Positions 46,201 to 54,749 of a DNA stretch of 64,000 nucleotides are shown here, one piece after another (position 1 is the stretch's first letter; the number at the start of each line of letters is the position of its first letter). The position numbers and the translations under genes were made by a program. The DNA lies in contig CM069876.1 of NCBI GenBank assembly GCA_036172665.1, positions 43,245,001 through 43,309,000 of the forward strand. Reading direction: 5' to 3'. A model generated the notes under the pieces. The model did no database searches. It saw only the letters and a list, made by a program, of their open reading frames with translations, and had not been told where the DNA came from. This DNA is from Prosopocoilus inquinatus (lineage: Eukaryota > Arthropoda > Insecta > Coleoptera > Lucanidae).

Positions 46201-46398
46201 GGAAGCACCAGAGTCCAACAAACCTGAGAATTTTATGCCAAAAATCGTTACTTCTAAATAGGGTCTTTCATCGCCTACCGCGTTAGATAAAACATAATCA
46301 AGGCATGTCAAGATATGAGAAGGGGTGGTCGGTTTTGATAGTCGAAAGCATCGCACTAGACGACCATCTAATGCGGAACTGAGAAGTTTTTTGAACAC
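43228..46398 (-). CDS. Pol polyprotein: protease, reverse transcriptase, RNase H, integrase
   Basis: 1056 residues, uninterrupted. Protease: 'LLDSGAS' with the catalytic Asp at about 62. Reverse transcriptase from about 200: 'SLDIKSAYWQIP' (Asp 301) and 'VYLDDIII' (Asp 366/367). RNase H: Asp 513 ('QTDASD'), Glu 554 ('CEKELLA'), Asp 579 ('ITDHHSL') and Asp 622 ('VPDALSR'). Integrase: HHCC zinc finger (His 703, His 710, Cys 740, Cys 743), then a DD35E core at Asp 773, Asp 833 and Glu 868, and a GPY/F-type C-terminal module near 1017-1019. The first codon of the open frame is GTG, so pol has no start of its own and should be made by -1 frameshift from gag. All key catalytic residues are present. 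It copies the element's RNA to DNA and inserts it into the host genome. Confidence 0.95.
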   Translation of the reverse strand: MFKKLLSSALDGRLVRCFRLSKPTTPSHILTCLDYVLSNAVGDERPYLEVTIFGIKFSGLLDSGASCTIIGGPGWEILKAFGLPFIKHQRTCTVANGQPCLSPGSITTPIRLRDRVKIIDILVVPDLPHKLILGADFWRLMGIVPDLRSGEWTFRNEDICSIEHITSRSDLNPQQQCQLDEMVTKLFHNVDEKELGCTSLVEHVIKTESAPIKQRYYPISPARQAMVNKELDKMIELGIVERSNSAWSSPILLVPKKDGSVRFCVDFRKLNQVTTKDAYPLPYVSATLDKLRDAKYLTSLDIKSAYWQIPVAEESRQYTAFTVPNRGLFQFRRMPFGLHNAPATFQRFMDRVIGADLEPHVFVYLDDIIIVTQTFEKHLEVLAEVHKKLVDAGLTLGKDKCHFCRNELKYLGYVVDNTGLRVDPEKVEAILKIPKPSTVTEVRRLMGMASWYRRFIPNFSTIIAPLSNLLRKNSKYRWDTTCDEAWEKIREHLVSAPVLSCPDFTREFVIQTDASDYGVGAVLTQQQSDGEKVICYLSRSLSRAERKYSTCEKELLAMLWAIEKLRPYVEGSHFQVITDHHSLLWLNRLQNPSGRLCRWSVRLQQYDFTVVHRKGKEHVVPDALSRAVPIVDSIDCANVKDARYLNLLGKVKTSPLNFPDYRVEGDKLYKFIQCTYYHLIEADRQWKQVVPKENRLDILRQCHDSPTSGHLGIYKTYNRIAQDYHWPKMRSDVVRYVQRCETCLRAKPEQKAPAGRMGGHTKISKPWEVISIDLIGPLPRSTKGNQYILVVTDCFSKFTMCFSLRKATTPKIVQHLEENIFLLFGVPRIIISDNGAQFKSREYRNLLTSYHVRPSYTSYYHAQANPVERVNRVIKTMLISYVSQDHRKWDLFLPKVACALRTARHEVTKLTPYFLNFGREMCLKGSLNSEKTPDSDEINVEIEQNPTDFQSRSGKFARLYQDVQERLQKSYEKSKCRYDLRRRKVDFEPNQLVWRKNFVLSDASKHFAAKLADKFIGPFVINRRISTDAYELKDCDGKILPGTWHSSHLKPSPSDD

Positions 46399-47828
46399 TT
46401 AGGGCAAGTTCGGGTTGTCTCATTAGGCTTGCCACAACGGAAACAGTGTTTCTGAACAGGTATAGTACAGCTGGCCGAAAAATGGCCTACCTTTTTGCAG
46501 TTCCAACATCTTTTGACTGTGTCCCTGGTTTGTCCAGATGGTTTTGGGCTAGAATCAACCGCGTTACATTGAGCAGGGTCAGAAGGTATCGCGCTGACAT
46601 AAGCTAAATCCGGTTCTAGAGAATGTCCTTTACGTGAAGGAGGTACATATGACTCAACGGCAACCTTTCGTACTTCCAATTGCCTACCCAGCTTCAGTAA
46701 CTGTTCAATGGAATTTATTTCGATCAGTCCTAATTGATTTTGGTAGTAAGGGACCAGATTTTTGAGAAGGATCTTAATCTGTACGTGTTCAGGCACATGA
46801 GTATTCAAACGATTAAATAGATTGGTCATAATTGAGACATACATTCCGATAGATTCGTCATGACCTTGCGTACGACGCTTAATCTCTTCGAAAAGACGAT
46901 CATCAAAATCAGGGGATTGAAATTCCTCACGCATAAGTCGCACTAAGTCTTGCCAAGACTGGCAGCGATGTCGATTTGCACGAAACCAAATGAGTGCTTT
47001 GCCACGGAATAAATCAGAAGCTGAGATTAGTAAAGTTGTCTCCGAGACGTTACGCGAAATGCAAAGTTCCTCAACTCGCTCTAAGAAAGCGTTAAGCGAC
47101 ACGTGTTTGTTGTCACCAGAGTATACAAGGTTCCATTTAGATACCGGGACCGACTTTAAATCGCTTGGCTTGGTATGCGCATGATCAAGATTAAAACTGC
47201 GTCTAGGATTTTCACCAATTGGACTTGACGAAAGAAAAAGCGTGTTACATGCACCAGACGAATTTGGTGGAGGCGCTTGAACTACGGGTGCAGTCACGGG
47301 TCTAAGATCGTTGTCAATTTCCATGTCTAAATTCCTGTTGTCATCGTTACTATGCATGCTCAAAGCTGTTACGTCACTATGACTTGGACTTAAATTAGGC
47401 GAAGACAGTTTTAGTCGCAGCGCATTAGCTTTCGCTTGAAATTGCATATTTAGTTTGTCTAATTCGGTTTTAATTTGACTGCTCGCATTTATTTCTGAGT
47501 CCGTGATAGCTAGACACCGATTTACTCGAGCAAAAGCATGTGCGAGCTTTGAAGAAGTCTTTTCATAATAATAGTTAGTCGTAGTCCGGGTTAATGATTC
47601 AATAAGCGCACGTATTTCTATTACTTTCGATTGCAAGGCTGCGAAATCATCAACGAAGGGCACTGAATATTCTACGGTAGTGAGACGCGATTCACTCTCT
47701 GCATGCAATAGATTCTTTAGTAATTCGGCTTTCTGCGAAACGTTTCCACCGTCAGTGATTCCACGCACAAGCAACTCATATGTCAGTTCTTCGGAACTAA
47801 GTCTGTCAAAGCGCACTTTAATATCCAT
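46368..47828 (-). CDS. Gag polyprotein (capsid and nucleocapsid)
   Basis: 486 residues from an ATG in a strong context (AAAACATGG). Residues about 230-380 form a retrotransposon-gag capsid region ('GKALIWFRANRHRCQSW' and 'REEFQSPDFDDRLFEEI'). Near the C terminus is one canonical zinc knuckle, Cys441-x2-Cys444-x4-His449-x4-Cys454, then a Cys-rich CX2CX9CX2C segment (462-478) lacking the His spacing of a normal knuckle. The frame ends at TAG (46368) and overlaps pol by 31 nt in the -1 register. Gag assembles the virus-like particle and binds the RNA. Confidence 0.93.
   Translation of the reverse strand: MDIKVRFDRLSSEELTYELLVRGITDGGNVSQKAELLKNLLHAESESRLTTVEYSVPFVDDFAALQSKVIEIRALIESLTRTTTNYYYEKTSSKLAHAFARVNRCLAITDSEINASSQIKTELDKLNMQFQAKANALRLKLSSPNLSPSHSDVTALSMHSNDDNRNLDMEIDNDLRPVTAPVVQAPPPNSSGACNTLFLSSSPIGENPRRSFNLDHAHTKPSDLKSVPVSKWNLVYSGDNKHVSLNAFLERVEELCISRNVSETTLLISASDLFRGKALIWFRANRHRCQSWQDLVRLMREEFQSPDFDDRLFEEIKRRTQGHDESIGMYVSIMTNLFNRLNTHVPEHVQIKILLKNLVPYYQNQLGLIEINSIEQLLKLGRQLEVRKVAVESYVPPSRKGHSLEPDLAYVSAIPSDPAQCNAVDSSPKPSGQTRDTVKRCWNCKKVGHFSASCTIPVQKHCFRCGKPNETTRTCPKCSKNFSVPH
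46386..46392 (-). promoter_or_regulatory. -1 ribosomal frameshift site (A AAA AAC)
   Basis: On the minus strand the heptamer A AAA AAC sits exactly in the gag zero frame (TCA AAA AAC), and pol lies in the -1 frame starting just here. The heptamer matches the canonical X XXY YYZ slippery form. A downstream stimulator was not evaluated. Confidence 0.75.
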
Positions 47829-47891
47829 GTTTTGCTATGTCCCAATAAATCTACCCTGAACGCAATTCTAAAGTGAGTAAAGTTAACAAAA

Positions 47892-47911
47892 GCCCCACTA
47901 CTTGGGCGTCA
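47892..47911 (-). promoter_or_regulatory. Candidate primer binding site (tRNA-Lys-like)
   Basis: On the minus strand 'TGACGCCCAAGTAGTGGGGC' lies 5 nt inside the 5' LTR. It resembles the complement of an insect tRNA-Lys 3' end (TGGCGCCCAACGTGGGGC) with one substitution at position 3 and a 2-nt enlargement in the middle. The flanking blocks CGCCCAA and GTGGGGC are intact. The tRNA sequence is recalled knowledge. Confidence 0.5.
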
Positions 47912-47916
47912 TTTAC

Positions 47917-49270
47917 TGTTACCACCAAAAGATTTAAAAGCTAATACTCCTGGATTCCAACATCGTAATACTGGTAACAGATAGCGTTGTCTTTGGACAA
48001 CTGGTTGCCACGGCTGAACTTGGTGGAGAATGGGCGGGGTAACTAAATATAAACAAATAGGGCGCCAGGGAATTACCTTCCCAATTGTCAAACACACTTT
48101 GATGCTTTCCCAAGGCCTCAATGTGCGCGCTTGAAGTATTCTCAATTTTCTCCAGGAGATTTTTCCTCTCTTGATGCGTTCAAAGTAGGAGATTAACATA
48201 AGCAAAACACGTTCAGTGATACGGTGTTTATTAACACACACATACACTAGTTGAACAAAATTTAACAATGTTTAAACTGTAACCTATCAAAACTTTAAAT
48301 GATAACCATAATACGCGGGATGGACAGATCTGACCTCACAATCGGTGCTCCAAAGACACCACGAAATTTACGTAGACGTTACTTAAATATTAAACTAAGT
48401 TACGAACTATTAAATACGTAAGTTGCTTTCGTGTCCGGTAAAATAGTCGGCATGCAATTCGAATCAAAATAATAACGGTATACGTCACTCTTTGTCGCTC
48501 AGCTGAGCTCCAGTTCCTGCGAGAAGCGTAAGATGTCACTAGTTGGTAGGCGCCGCTTCGTTCCAAGACGATTTTCAATCAGCGATGCTGCCAACGGCGG
48601 TCCAACTCCAGATGTCTGTCTCGCTCTAATGTCGCAATGGAGTCCAGCGATTCAAACACAGGTGCGTTTCGTATTCGAAATGTTCACATACCCATTCGGG
48701 AACTGATACCAACGCTCAGTACTAATACTAATGCAATCAGTAACAATAACCAACAACAAACAAACGACTCTGAAAGGGGGCGAAAAAAACAACCATTAAC
48801 CACGTGTAACGAACGAATTAATTAAACATACCTGCTACTTAGCAAACTCGTTGGACGTGAACGTATAAACGTTCCACAAGACTCGAGAGAGATATTTGCT
48901 TCCGGAAAATCCGTAGAAAAGTGGTTTTGTTTAAACAAACACAAACCGTCGATAGCACTGAATATGCGTCTGCCCTCGCCCGAGTCAGAAGAAGGAATGC
49001 CCGTAATACACAATGGCCGCTGAAGAAGATGATTTCCGTTTTATAGACTACACAAAATGGCCAAACCAATGGGAAAATTATGACGTCAGAAGACGGAGAT
49101 TAAACACCAATAAGAAATTATTAATTTGAAAGAATCGCTTCCTGCCGCGAATGTTACAGCGTTGCCAGATGACACAACGCCGAGCGTTGCCGGTAGGCGT
49201 CCAGTAGCAACGTTGCCAGTTCTTAGCCGAATCGGAAATAAATGCGTAATAACAAAAATCGACTGTAACA
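47917..49270 (-). repeat. 5' LTR of the Gypsy element
   Basis: Same 1354 bp as the 3' LTR. On the minus strand it starts TGTTACAG and ends GGTAACA, followed by a 5-nt spacer and the primer site. It carries the promoter for the element. Confidence 0.95.
49039..49045 (-). promoter_or_regulatory. TATA-like box in the 5' LTR
   Basis: TATAAAA on the minus strand, about 226 nt from the outer LTR edge, in the context 'GTCTATAAAACGG'. It is the best TATA match I noticed in the LTR. The same box occurs in the 3' LTR at 41531-41537. Confidence 0.4.
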
Positions 49271-49274
49271 TTTT
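49271..49274. repeat. Target-site duplication, right copy
   Basis: TTTT following the right LTR, equal to 40405-40408. Confidence 0.6.
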
Positions 49275-50865
49275 TTATTTTTGCAACTTTTAATTATATT
49301 GCAAGAAAAATCATATTTTTCGCGCAATTCAGTTCTCCTTAAAACGGCGCACGGCGGCTGATTCACGTGTATCCATGGACTTTAATTAATCTAGACGACC
49401 GCACTCTTCTTCGTCAATGGATCTGTCATTTGAAAGTGAAATTATTTCTAGGTTAACTGTCACTATTTGTAGGTTAACAGTCACTTTGGCAGTCCAACCT
49501 TGCCAAGTGACATTATTCCTCTCCGGAGAGAATTAGTTGATGTGTGGCCGAAATAAGTTTTCTGCTACTTTTACTTTTTCTTGTTTTTTGCTGTCATTCC
49601 TCTGAATGATTTTATTTTTTTTTGTTTCTGTATAATTACAGATTTTCTTTATAAATTTCTAAGTTCAGCAAACAGTTTCTATTTTTTCTTCGATTTCGTT
49701 TTCGATCGTACTCGTATTTTTTTTACTACAAAAATCTGGGAATTTTTTTCTTATTTCTTGCAGGCAGTCCTTTAATTGATCGTCATATGTTTAGATTTCT
49801 TTTTTAGTTTTTCTGTTACTTTTTTTTACTCATTACTCATTTATCTGATTTTTTTTAATTTACACATTTTGTTTTTGTTTTTGGATAGATGGATAGTCAA
49901 ACTGTGAATTTATTTATTGTTTTATATTTTTTCTTCGGTTCAGTTACCGTTCTTACTTTTCTTTTTCACTACTTGATCTGGGGATTTTTTCTATTTTTTT
50001 TGTGGGCTTTTAATTGATCGTCATTTGTTTTGATTTTTCTGCTTTCTACTAAAATCTGGCGATTGTTTTTTTTTTTTCTAATTTGTTTTACTGCTTTCAT
50101 TGATCGTCATTTGTCTCTTGGAATATAATTGTTTTTGTATTTTTTTACGTTTTGGTTTGATTCTTTCTAATTTTCAGAATCGATTTTTTTACTTTTTTAA
50201 AATTCTGTTTCAATTTTTACTTTTAAACTTTAGTTAAATTCTTGGCATTTTTATTATACCGCAAAAATCATCGTTTTCTCTTCTTCTTTTCGCGCCATTC
50301 TTCATACTTCTACTTTTTCCTTTTTTTCTCTCTCCGAATGATTTTTATTTATTTTTTTTTTGTTTTTAGATAGTCACTGAGTTTCTTTTATAAATTTTTA
50401 TTTTCAGTAAACTGAATTTATTGTTTTAAATTTTTCCCTCGTTTTAGTTTCCGTTCATACTCTCCTTTTTCACTACAAAAATTTGGGGATTTTCTTTTAA
50501 TTTCTTTCTCAGTTCTTTAATTGATCGTCATTTGTTTTAATTTTTTCTACTAAAATCTGGCGAGTGTTTCTTTTCCTAATTTTCTTGCTACCCTTTCATT
50601 GATCGTCATTTGTTTCTTGGAATATTCACGGATTTTATTTTTGTTTTTCTAGTTTTTTTTTACTTGTTGGTTTGATTTTTTTTCTGCGGTTTACGGTCAA
50701 TTTTCAGATTCGATTTTTTTATTTTGTTTTAAACTCTGTTCGGTATTTTTACGGAAACTTAAATTCTTTCATTCTTGTCATTTTTAATATATCGAAGAAA
50801 TCATCGTTTTTTCTTTTTCATTTTTCTCGCGCCGTTTAAAAATCTGTTAAAATGAAAGTTAAAAT
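49275..50865 (+). repeat. T-rich degenerate repeat block, right of the Gypsy insertion
   Basis: Repeating phrases in fixed order: 'ataattacagattttcttta', 'tttattgtttta', 'actacaaaaatctgggg', 'tttaattgatcgtcatttgt', 'tactaaaatctggcga' and 'cattgatcgtcatttgt'. Copies begin near 49590, 49880 and 50350. The 'gatcgtcatttgt' motif occurs at least five times. Near 49330-49515 is an upstream part ('ttctccttaaaa.cggc', 'ggttaactgtcact') also present near 53676-53850. Confidence 0.7.
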
Positions 50866-51345
50866 ATTTGTAGGTTAACTGTCACTATGACATTCCAATA
50901 TTGCCAAGTGAGTGACATTTGCCCCTTATTGAAGGAAGGCATTATTTGGTGCGTGGCCGAATTTTTTCTCTTTTCTTTTCAGGTTTTATACAGGATGTCA
51001 TAATTTTATCTTCTCAAAGATATCGTAGATTTTGTCACCTCTTGATAAATTTATCTGTCAGGTAATATCCTCGGAAACTATCATCGATGCAATGGTTTCC
51101 AAGGATAATACCTGGCAGATAAATTAATCAGGAGGTGAAAAAATCGGACATTAGCTCTGTAAACAATCTGTTAATTTGAAAGTTAAAGTATTTGTAGGTT
51201 AACTGTCACTATGACACTCCAGAGTTGCCAGGTGAGAGCATTTCCCCGCTATTGAGGGAATTATTTGGTATGTGGCCGAATTTCTCCTTTTTTTTTTAGT
51301 TTTTATACAGGATGTTGTAACTTTATCTTCTCAAGGATATCGTAG
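50845..51345 (+). repeat. Direct duplication carrying a MITE in one copy
   Basis: Segments at about 50845-51030 and 51158-51345 both run 'tttgtaggttaactgtcact', 'atgaca.tcca', 'gtggccgaatt', 'ttatacaggatgt' and 'gatatcgtagattt'. The first copy is interrupted by the foldback at 51029-51148, the second is not. Confidence 0.75.
51029..51148. mobile_element. Foldback MITE, family A, copy 2
   Basis: 'gataaatttatctgtcaggt', 'aatatcctcggaaac' on the left pairs with 'tttccaaggataatacctgg', 'cagataaatta' on the right; outer ends are 'gtcacctc' and 'gaggtgaaaaaatc'. Same family as 2129-2235. Confidence 0.8.
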
Positions 51346-51734
51346 ATTTATTACAGATCGTGTAAAAATTCTTGTGTTACGCAACAGTGCCGTTGCCTAA
51401 TTGACTGGAGCTTTTTGAAGCGAAACGCAGTTTCAGGTAAAGTTATCAACGAGTCGATCGAAGACCACCCCAGTGGCCATCATCATTTAAGTCCGGAGAC
51501 ACATCACACATACCAACTGTCTGATGTTAAACAAGCAATTTAAGTTGAATTATTGTAATTTGTAACAACTAATTATCGTGGAGCAATTGAATGTAATAAT
51601 TTTGTTGCAAATCGTTTTTGATTGCAGTAGATCCTTCAAGCATCCTCTCTACAGCTGTTTCAGTCTTATCTGGGGTTTCGTCAGCGCGGAAGCGTGGCTC
51701 GAGTGTTCCACTGCAAAGCAAAACGACTTGTCCG
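51346..51734. other. Noncoding sequence, no gene seen
   Basis: Unique lead-in to the 213-bp satellite. A frame at 51578-51925 runs into the satellite and is not credible. Confidence 0.5.
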
Positions 51735-52572
51735 AGGATATTCGCAGTGTCATGTCAGGTCAAAAAGCGATCGCAGGATGTCGCTACTTAAAGGTTTCGT
51801 TAAATTTAAAGTTTAGTTTTACGTTATTACGGTGTGACACTTCCGTAAGGGTCAGATCAGGCCTGCGTATGAGATATTTGATTTGTACAAATGTGCTACT
51901 TACGTTTTCAACTTTGTGCTACTAAAGTACATTAAAAGGACAGTTCAAGGATATTCGCAGTGTCATGTCAGGACAAAAAGCGATCGCAGGATGTCGCTAC
52001 TTAAAAGTTTCGTTAAATTTAAAGTTTAGTTTTACGTTCTTACGGTGTGACACTTCCGTAAGGGTCAGATCAGCCCTGCGTATGAGATATCTGATTTGTA
52101 TAAATGTGCTACTTACCTTTTTAACTTTGTGCTACTAAAGTACGTTAAAAGGATAGTTCAAGGATATTCGCAGTGTCATGTTAGGTCAAAAAGCGATCGC
52201 AGGATGTCGCTACTTAAAAATTTCGTTAAATTTAAAGTTTAGTTTTACGTTTTTATGGTGTGACACTTCCGTAAGGGTCAGATCAGGCCTGCGTGTGAGA
52301 TATCTGATTTGTACAAATGTGCTACTTACCTTTTCAACTTTGTGCTACTAAAGTATGTTAAAAGGATAGTTCAAGGATATTCAAAGTGTCATGTCAGGTC
52401 AAAAAGCGATCGCAGGATGTCGCTACTTAAAAGTTTCGTTAAATTTAAAGTTTAGTTTAACGTTTTTACGGTGTGACACTTCCGTAAGGGTCAGATCAGG
52501 CCTGCGTATGAGATATCTGATTTCTAGAAACGTGCTACTTACCTTTTTAACTTTGTGCTACTAAAGTACGAT
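51735..52572 (+). repeat. Satellite array, four units of 213 bp
   Basis: Units start 'aggatattcgcagtgtcatg' at 51735, 51948, 52161 and 52374; the spacing is 213 bp each time and the last unit is slightly short. Each contains 'tcaggtcaaaaagcgatcgc', 'aggatgtcgctacttaaa', 'ggtgtgacacttccgtaagg' and 'gtcagatcaggcctgcgt'. Divergence is a few percent. The core is also found, inverted and alone, near 27341-27400 and 39688-39740. Confidence 0.9.
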
Positions 52573-53599
52573 AAAAGTGATAAAATGTTCAATTTGAATC
52601 GCGACATGTAGCAAACCCGAGAAGTGTAAACAGAGCATTAAATTACAAAGCGAAAATCAAACATTCCAGCCCGCGTTCTACGTGCATCCACTTTGGAAGT
52701 TCGTGCGGGAGCTTTTAAAAGCTCGCCGCTGTTTTTTGCTCGTAACGACGACGGCGACGACGACAACGACGGCGGCGGCGGTTGTGGTGGCGGCGACGGC
52801 GACGCTCACCGGTCTTTCTAATCTCTCCTACAACTGCGGATTTACTTAACGGATAATTGTATTTATTTCTCCCGCCGGAATTAAATTCCGAAGTTTCGTT
52901 CGTTCCGTTTGTCCGACCCGGTAAAGTCTTGTTATTTTTAAACCCCGCTAATGACGCCGTTACACTCACCCCGGGACGATTAGACGTCCCCGAATAACGC
53001 CCCTATTATCGCGCTCGTGATTGCACCTAGATGTAGAATTAAATTATTGTATCGCATGCACTGAAGGTGTCTGTAGGATAAACGAAACCTGGTCGCGCTT
53101 AATTAACTTAAAACCGATCCTGCGTTTTTGCTGATGCGTTAAGATTTCTGAACAATCACGAAAGCGCTCGCCCCTTGCATACTACCTATTTATTTATCGG
53201 GCAGATAAAACATTTACAAGCGGATTTATGGGGTACTTAGGGTCATAGTAGATATCTCTCTATGGGCAGTAAAATTACACTAAATTGAATTGATTACATC
53301 GATAGGTAAGTTTTATGGGCGGAGATAAGGCGCGAGCCAGGGAATAAATAACAGCTCTACGAGTATTGTTATAAATAGCGTTAAGTGCGAAAATAAATAA
53401 ATAAAACGGATGCCGTCGATGCGCTTAACATATCTTAAGAATATTTTAAGGAAAGTGTTCAAGTGTTCAATAGAAGGAAATGTTAAACACAAAATAGAAT
53501 ATTTAAAGCTGAGACTGTATTAATGCAACCATTATGTAAAGAAGAAGAACAATTAACCTCATTATATAAGCGCAGGTGCGTTTTTCACGTGCTAGTAGA
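52573..53599. other. Mostly unique sequence with a GC-rich island
   Basis: A (GACGGC)-type tract lies at about 52740-52806, followed by a repeat-free GC-richer piece up to about 53000. The Arg-rich frame on the minus strand at 52715-52969 is a translation of the simple repeat. A 'gggcggagataaggcgcgag' phrase near 53319 faintly recalls the Gypsy LTR. No exon recognised. Confidence 0.45.
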
Positions 53600-54480
53600 A
53601 ATACACTAATTAATGTTTTTTGTATTTCTTTTAATTAGATCGTAAAAAATATCTTCGCGCACGCGCCAGCTCCGTTCAGTTCTCCTTAAAATGGCGGCTG
53701 ATTCACGTGTATCTACGGACTCTAATTAATCTTGGCTGCCATGCTCGCTCTTCTTCGTAAATGGGTCCGTCAGTTGGAAGTAAAATTACTTGTAGGTTAA
53801 CTGCCAATATTTGTAGGTTAACTTGTCACTTTGACACTCCAACGTTGCCAAGTTGTGTAGCAGAAATAATTTTCTTTCTTAGTTTTTCTAATAATTCTTT
53901 TATCTTTTTTGCCTTCATTCGTCTGTATCATCTTTAATTTATTTTGTTTCTGTTCTTGGATAATCACAGATTTTCTTTATGAACTTCCATTTTGAGCAAA
54001 CCGTAAATTTACTGTTTTCTATTTTTTTATCTTCGTTTTAGTTTCCATTCTTGCTCTTCGTGTTTACTACAAAAATGTGGAGATTTTTTTCTAATTTTAT
54101 TCGCAGTCCGTCAATTGATCGTCATTTGTCTGGATTTTTCTTTCTTTTTTTTCTAAAATCTCCCGAGTGTTCTTTTTTTCTAATTTTTTGCTACCCTTTC
54201 ACTGATCGTCTTTTGTCTCTTTGAATATTCCCGGATATTATTTATGTTTTCGTATTTTTTAACGTTTTGTAATTTTTTAAAACTTTCTTTACAGTCCTTT
54301 AATTTGATCGTCATTTGTTTTGCTTTTTCTTTTTTCTACTAAAATCCGGCGATTGTTTTTTTTTTTGTTCTAATTTCTTCTGCTGCCCCTTCATTGATCG
54401 CCTTTTGTCTCTTGGAATATACACGGATTTTATTTATGTTTTCGTAATTCTTACGTCTTTTTGTAGTGCTAAGTATGCAC
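53600..54480 (+). repeat. T-rich repeat block, further copy
   Basis: Diverged copy of the 49275-50865 arrangement: 'gttctccttaaaatggcggc', 'ggctgattcacgtgtatc', 'tgtaggttaactg', 'acagattttctttatgaact', 'ctacaaaaatgtggagattt' and 'attgatcgtcatttgtctgg'. Later units repeat 'tactaaaatccggcgattg' and 'cattgatcgccttttgtctc'. Confidence 0.7.
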
Positions 54481-54525
54481 TAGGTCAAATCAGAGATAAT
54501 CCAAACAACTGGTACAACAGTATAC

Positions 54526-54686
54526 AGGGTGAGTGGGGAGAAGAGGGCCAAACTTCCGGAATGTATAGGCGCTGTAATTTGAAAACCAAAGAAAATAATC
54601 GCATGACAACATTTGAGTCTTTTCAACTTATTTTTATGTGTACAATACATTCCGGAAATTTGGCCCCCCGTTTCTCCCCACTCGTT
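54526..54686. mobile_element. MITE of about 160 bp
   Basis: The left end 'gggtgagtggggagaagagg' and 'gccaaacttccggaatgtat' is matched by inverted 'atacattccggaaatttggc' and 'cccgtttctccccactc' at the right, giving about 40-bp TIRs. It is preceded by 'tatacag', the common ACAGGGTG-type end. No coding capacity; the overlapping 139-residue frame is not a gene. Confidence 0.8.
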
Positions 54687-54749
54687 TTTTTATATTTTTA
54701 TTTTATGTACAGCCAGCATAATTTGACAACATAAGAAAATAATCGTATT

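Larger units (their letters stand above)
40409..49270 (-). mobile_element. Complete Ty3/Gypsy LTR retrotransposon, 8862 bp
   Basis: Transcribed on the minus strand. Order from right to left: 5' LTR (47917-49270), primer site, gag, -1 shift, pol, a 1.45-kb noncoding zone, polypurine tract, 3' LTR (40409-41762). Both long frames are uninterrupted. The LTRs are 1354 bp each, start TG and end CA on the plus strand (TGTTAC...GTAACA), and I find no difference between them when read side by side. Integrase after RNase H places it in Ty3/Gypsy. Long LTRs and a tRNA-Lys-like primer site recall the Osvaldo/Ulysses group of insect elements, but that is inference. No env frame. It was inserted into T-rich repeat DNA with a 4-bp TTTT duplication. 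Confidence 0.95.

Noticed and set aside
51578..51925. 115-residue frame starting before the satellite
   Set aside because: It runs through a noncoding tandem repeat and the next units do not keep it open.
52715..52969. Arg-rich 84-residue frame
   Set aside because: Direct translation of a trinucleotide/hexanucleotide tract.
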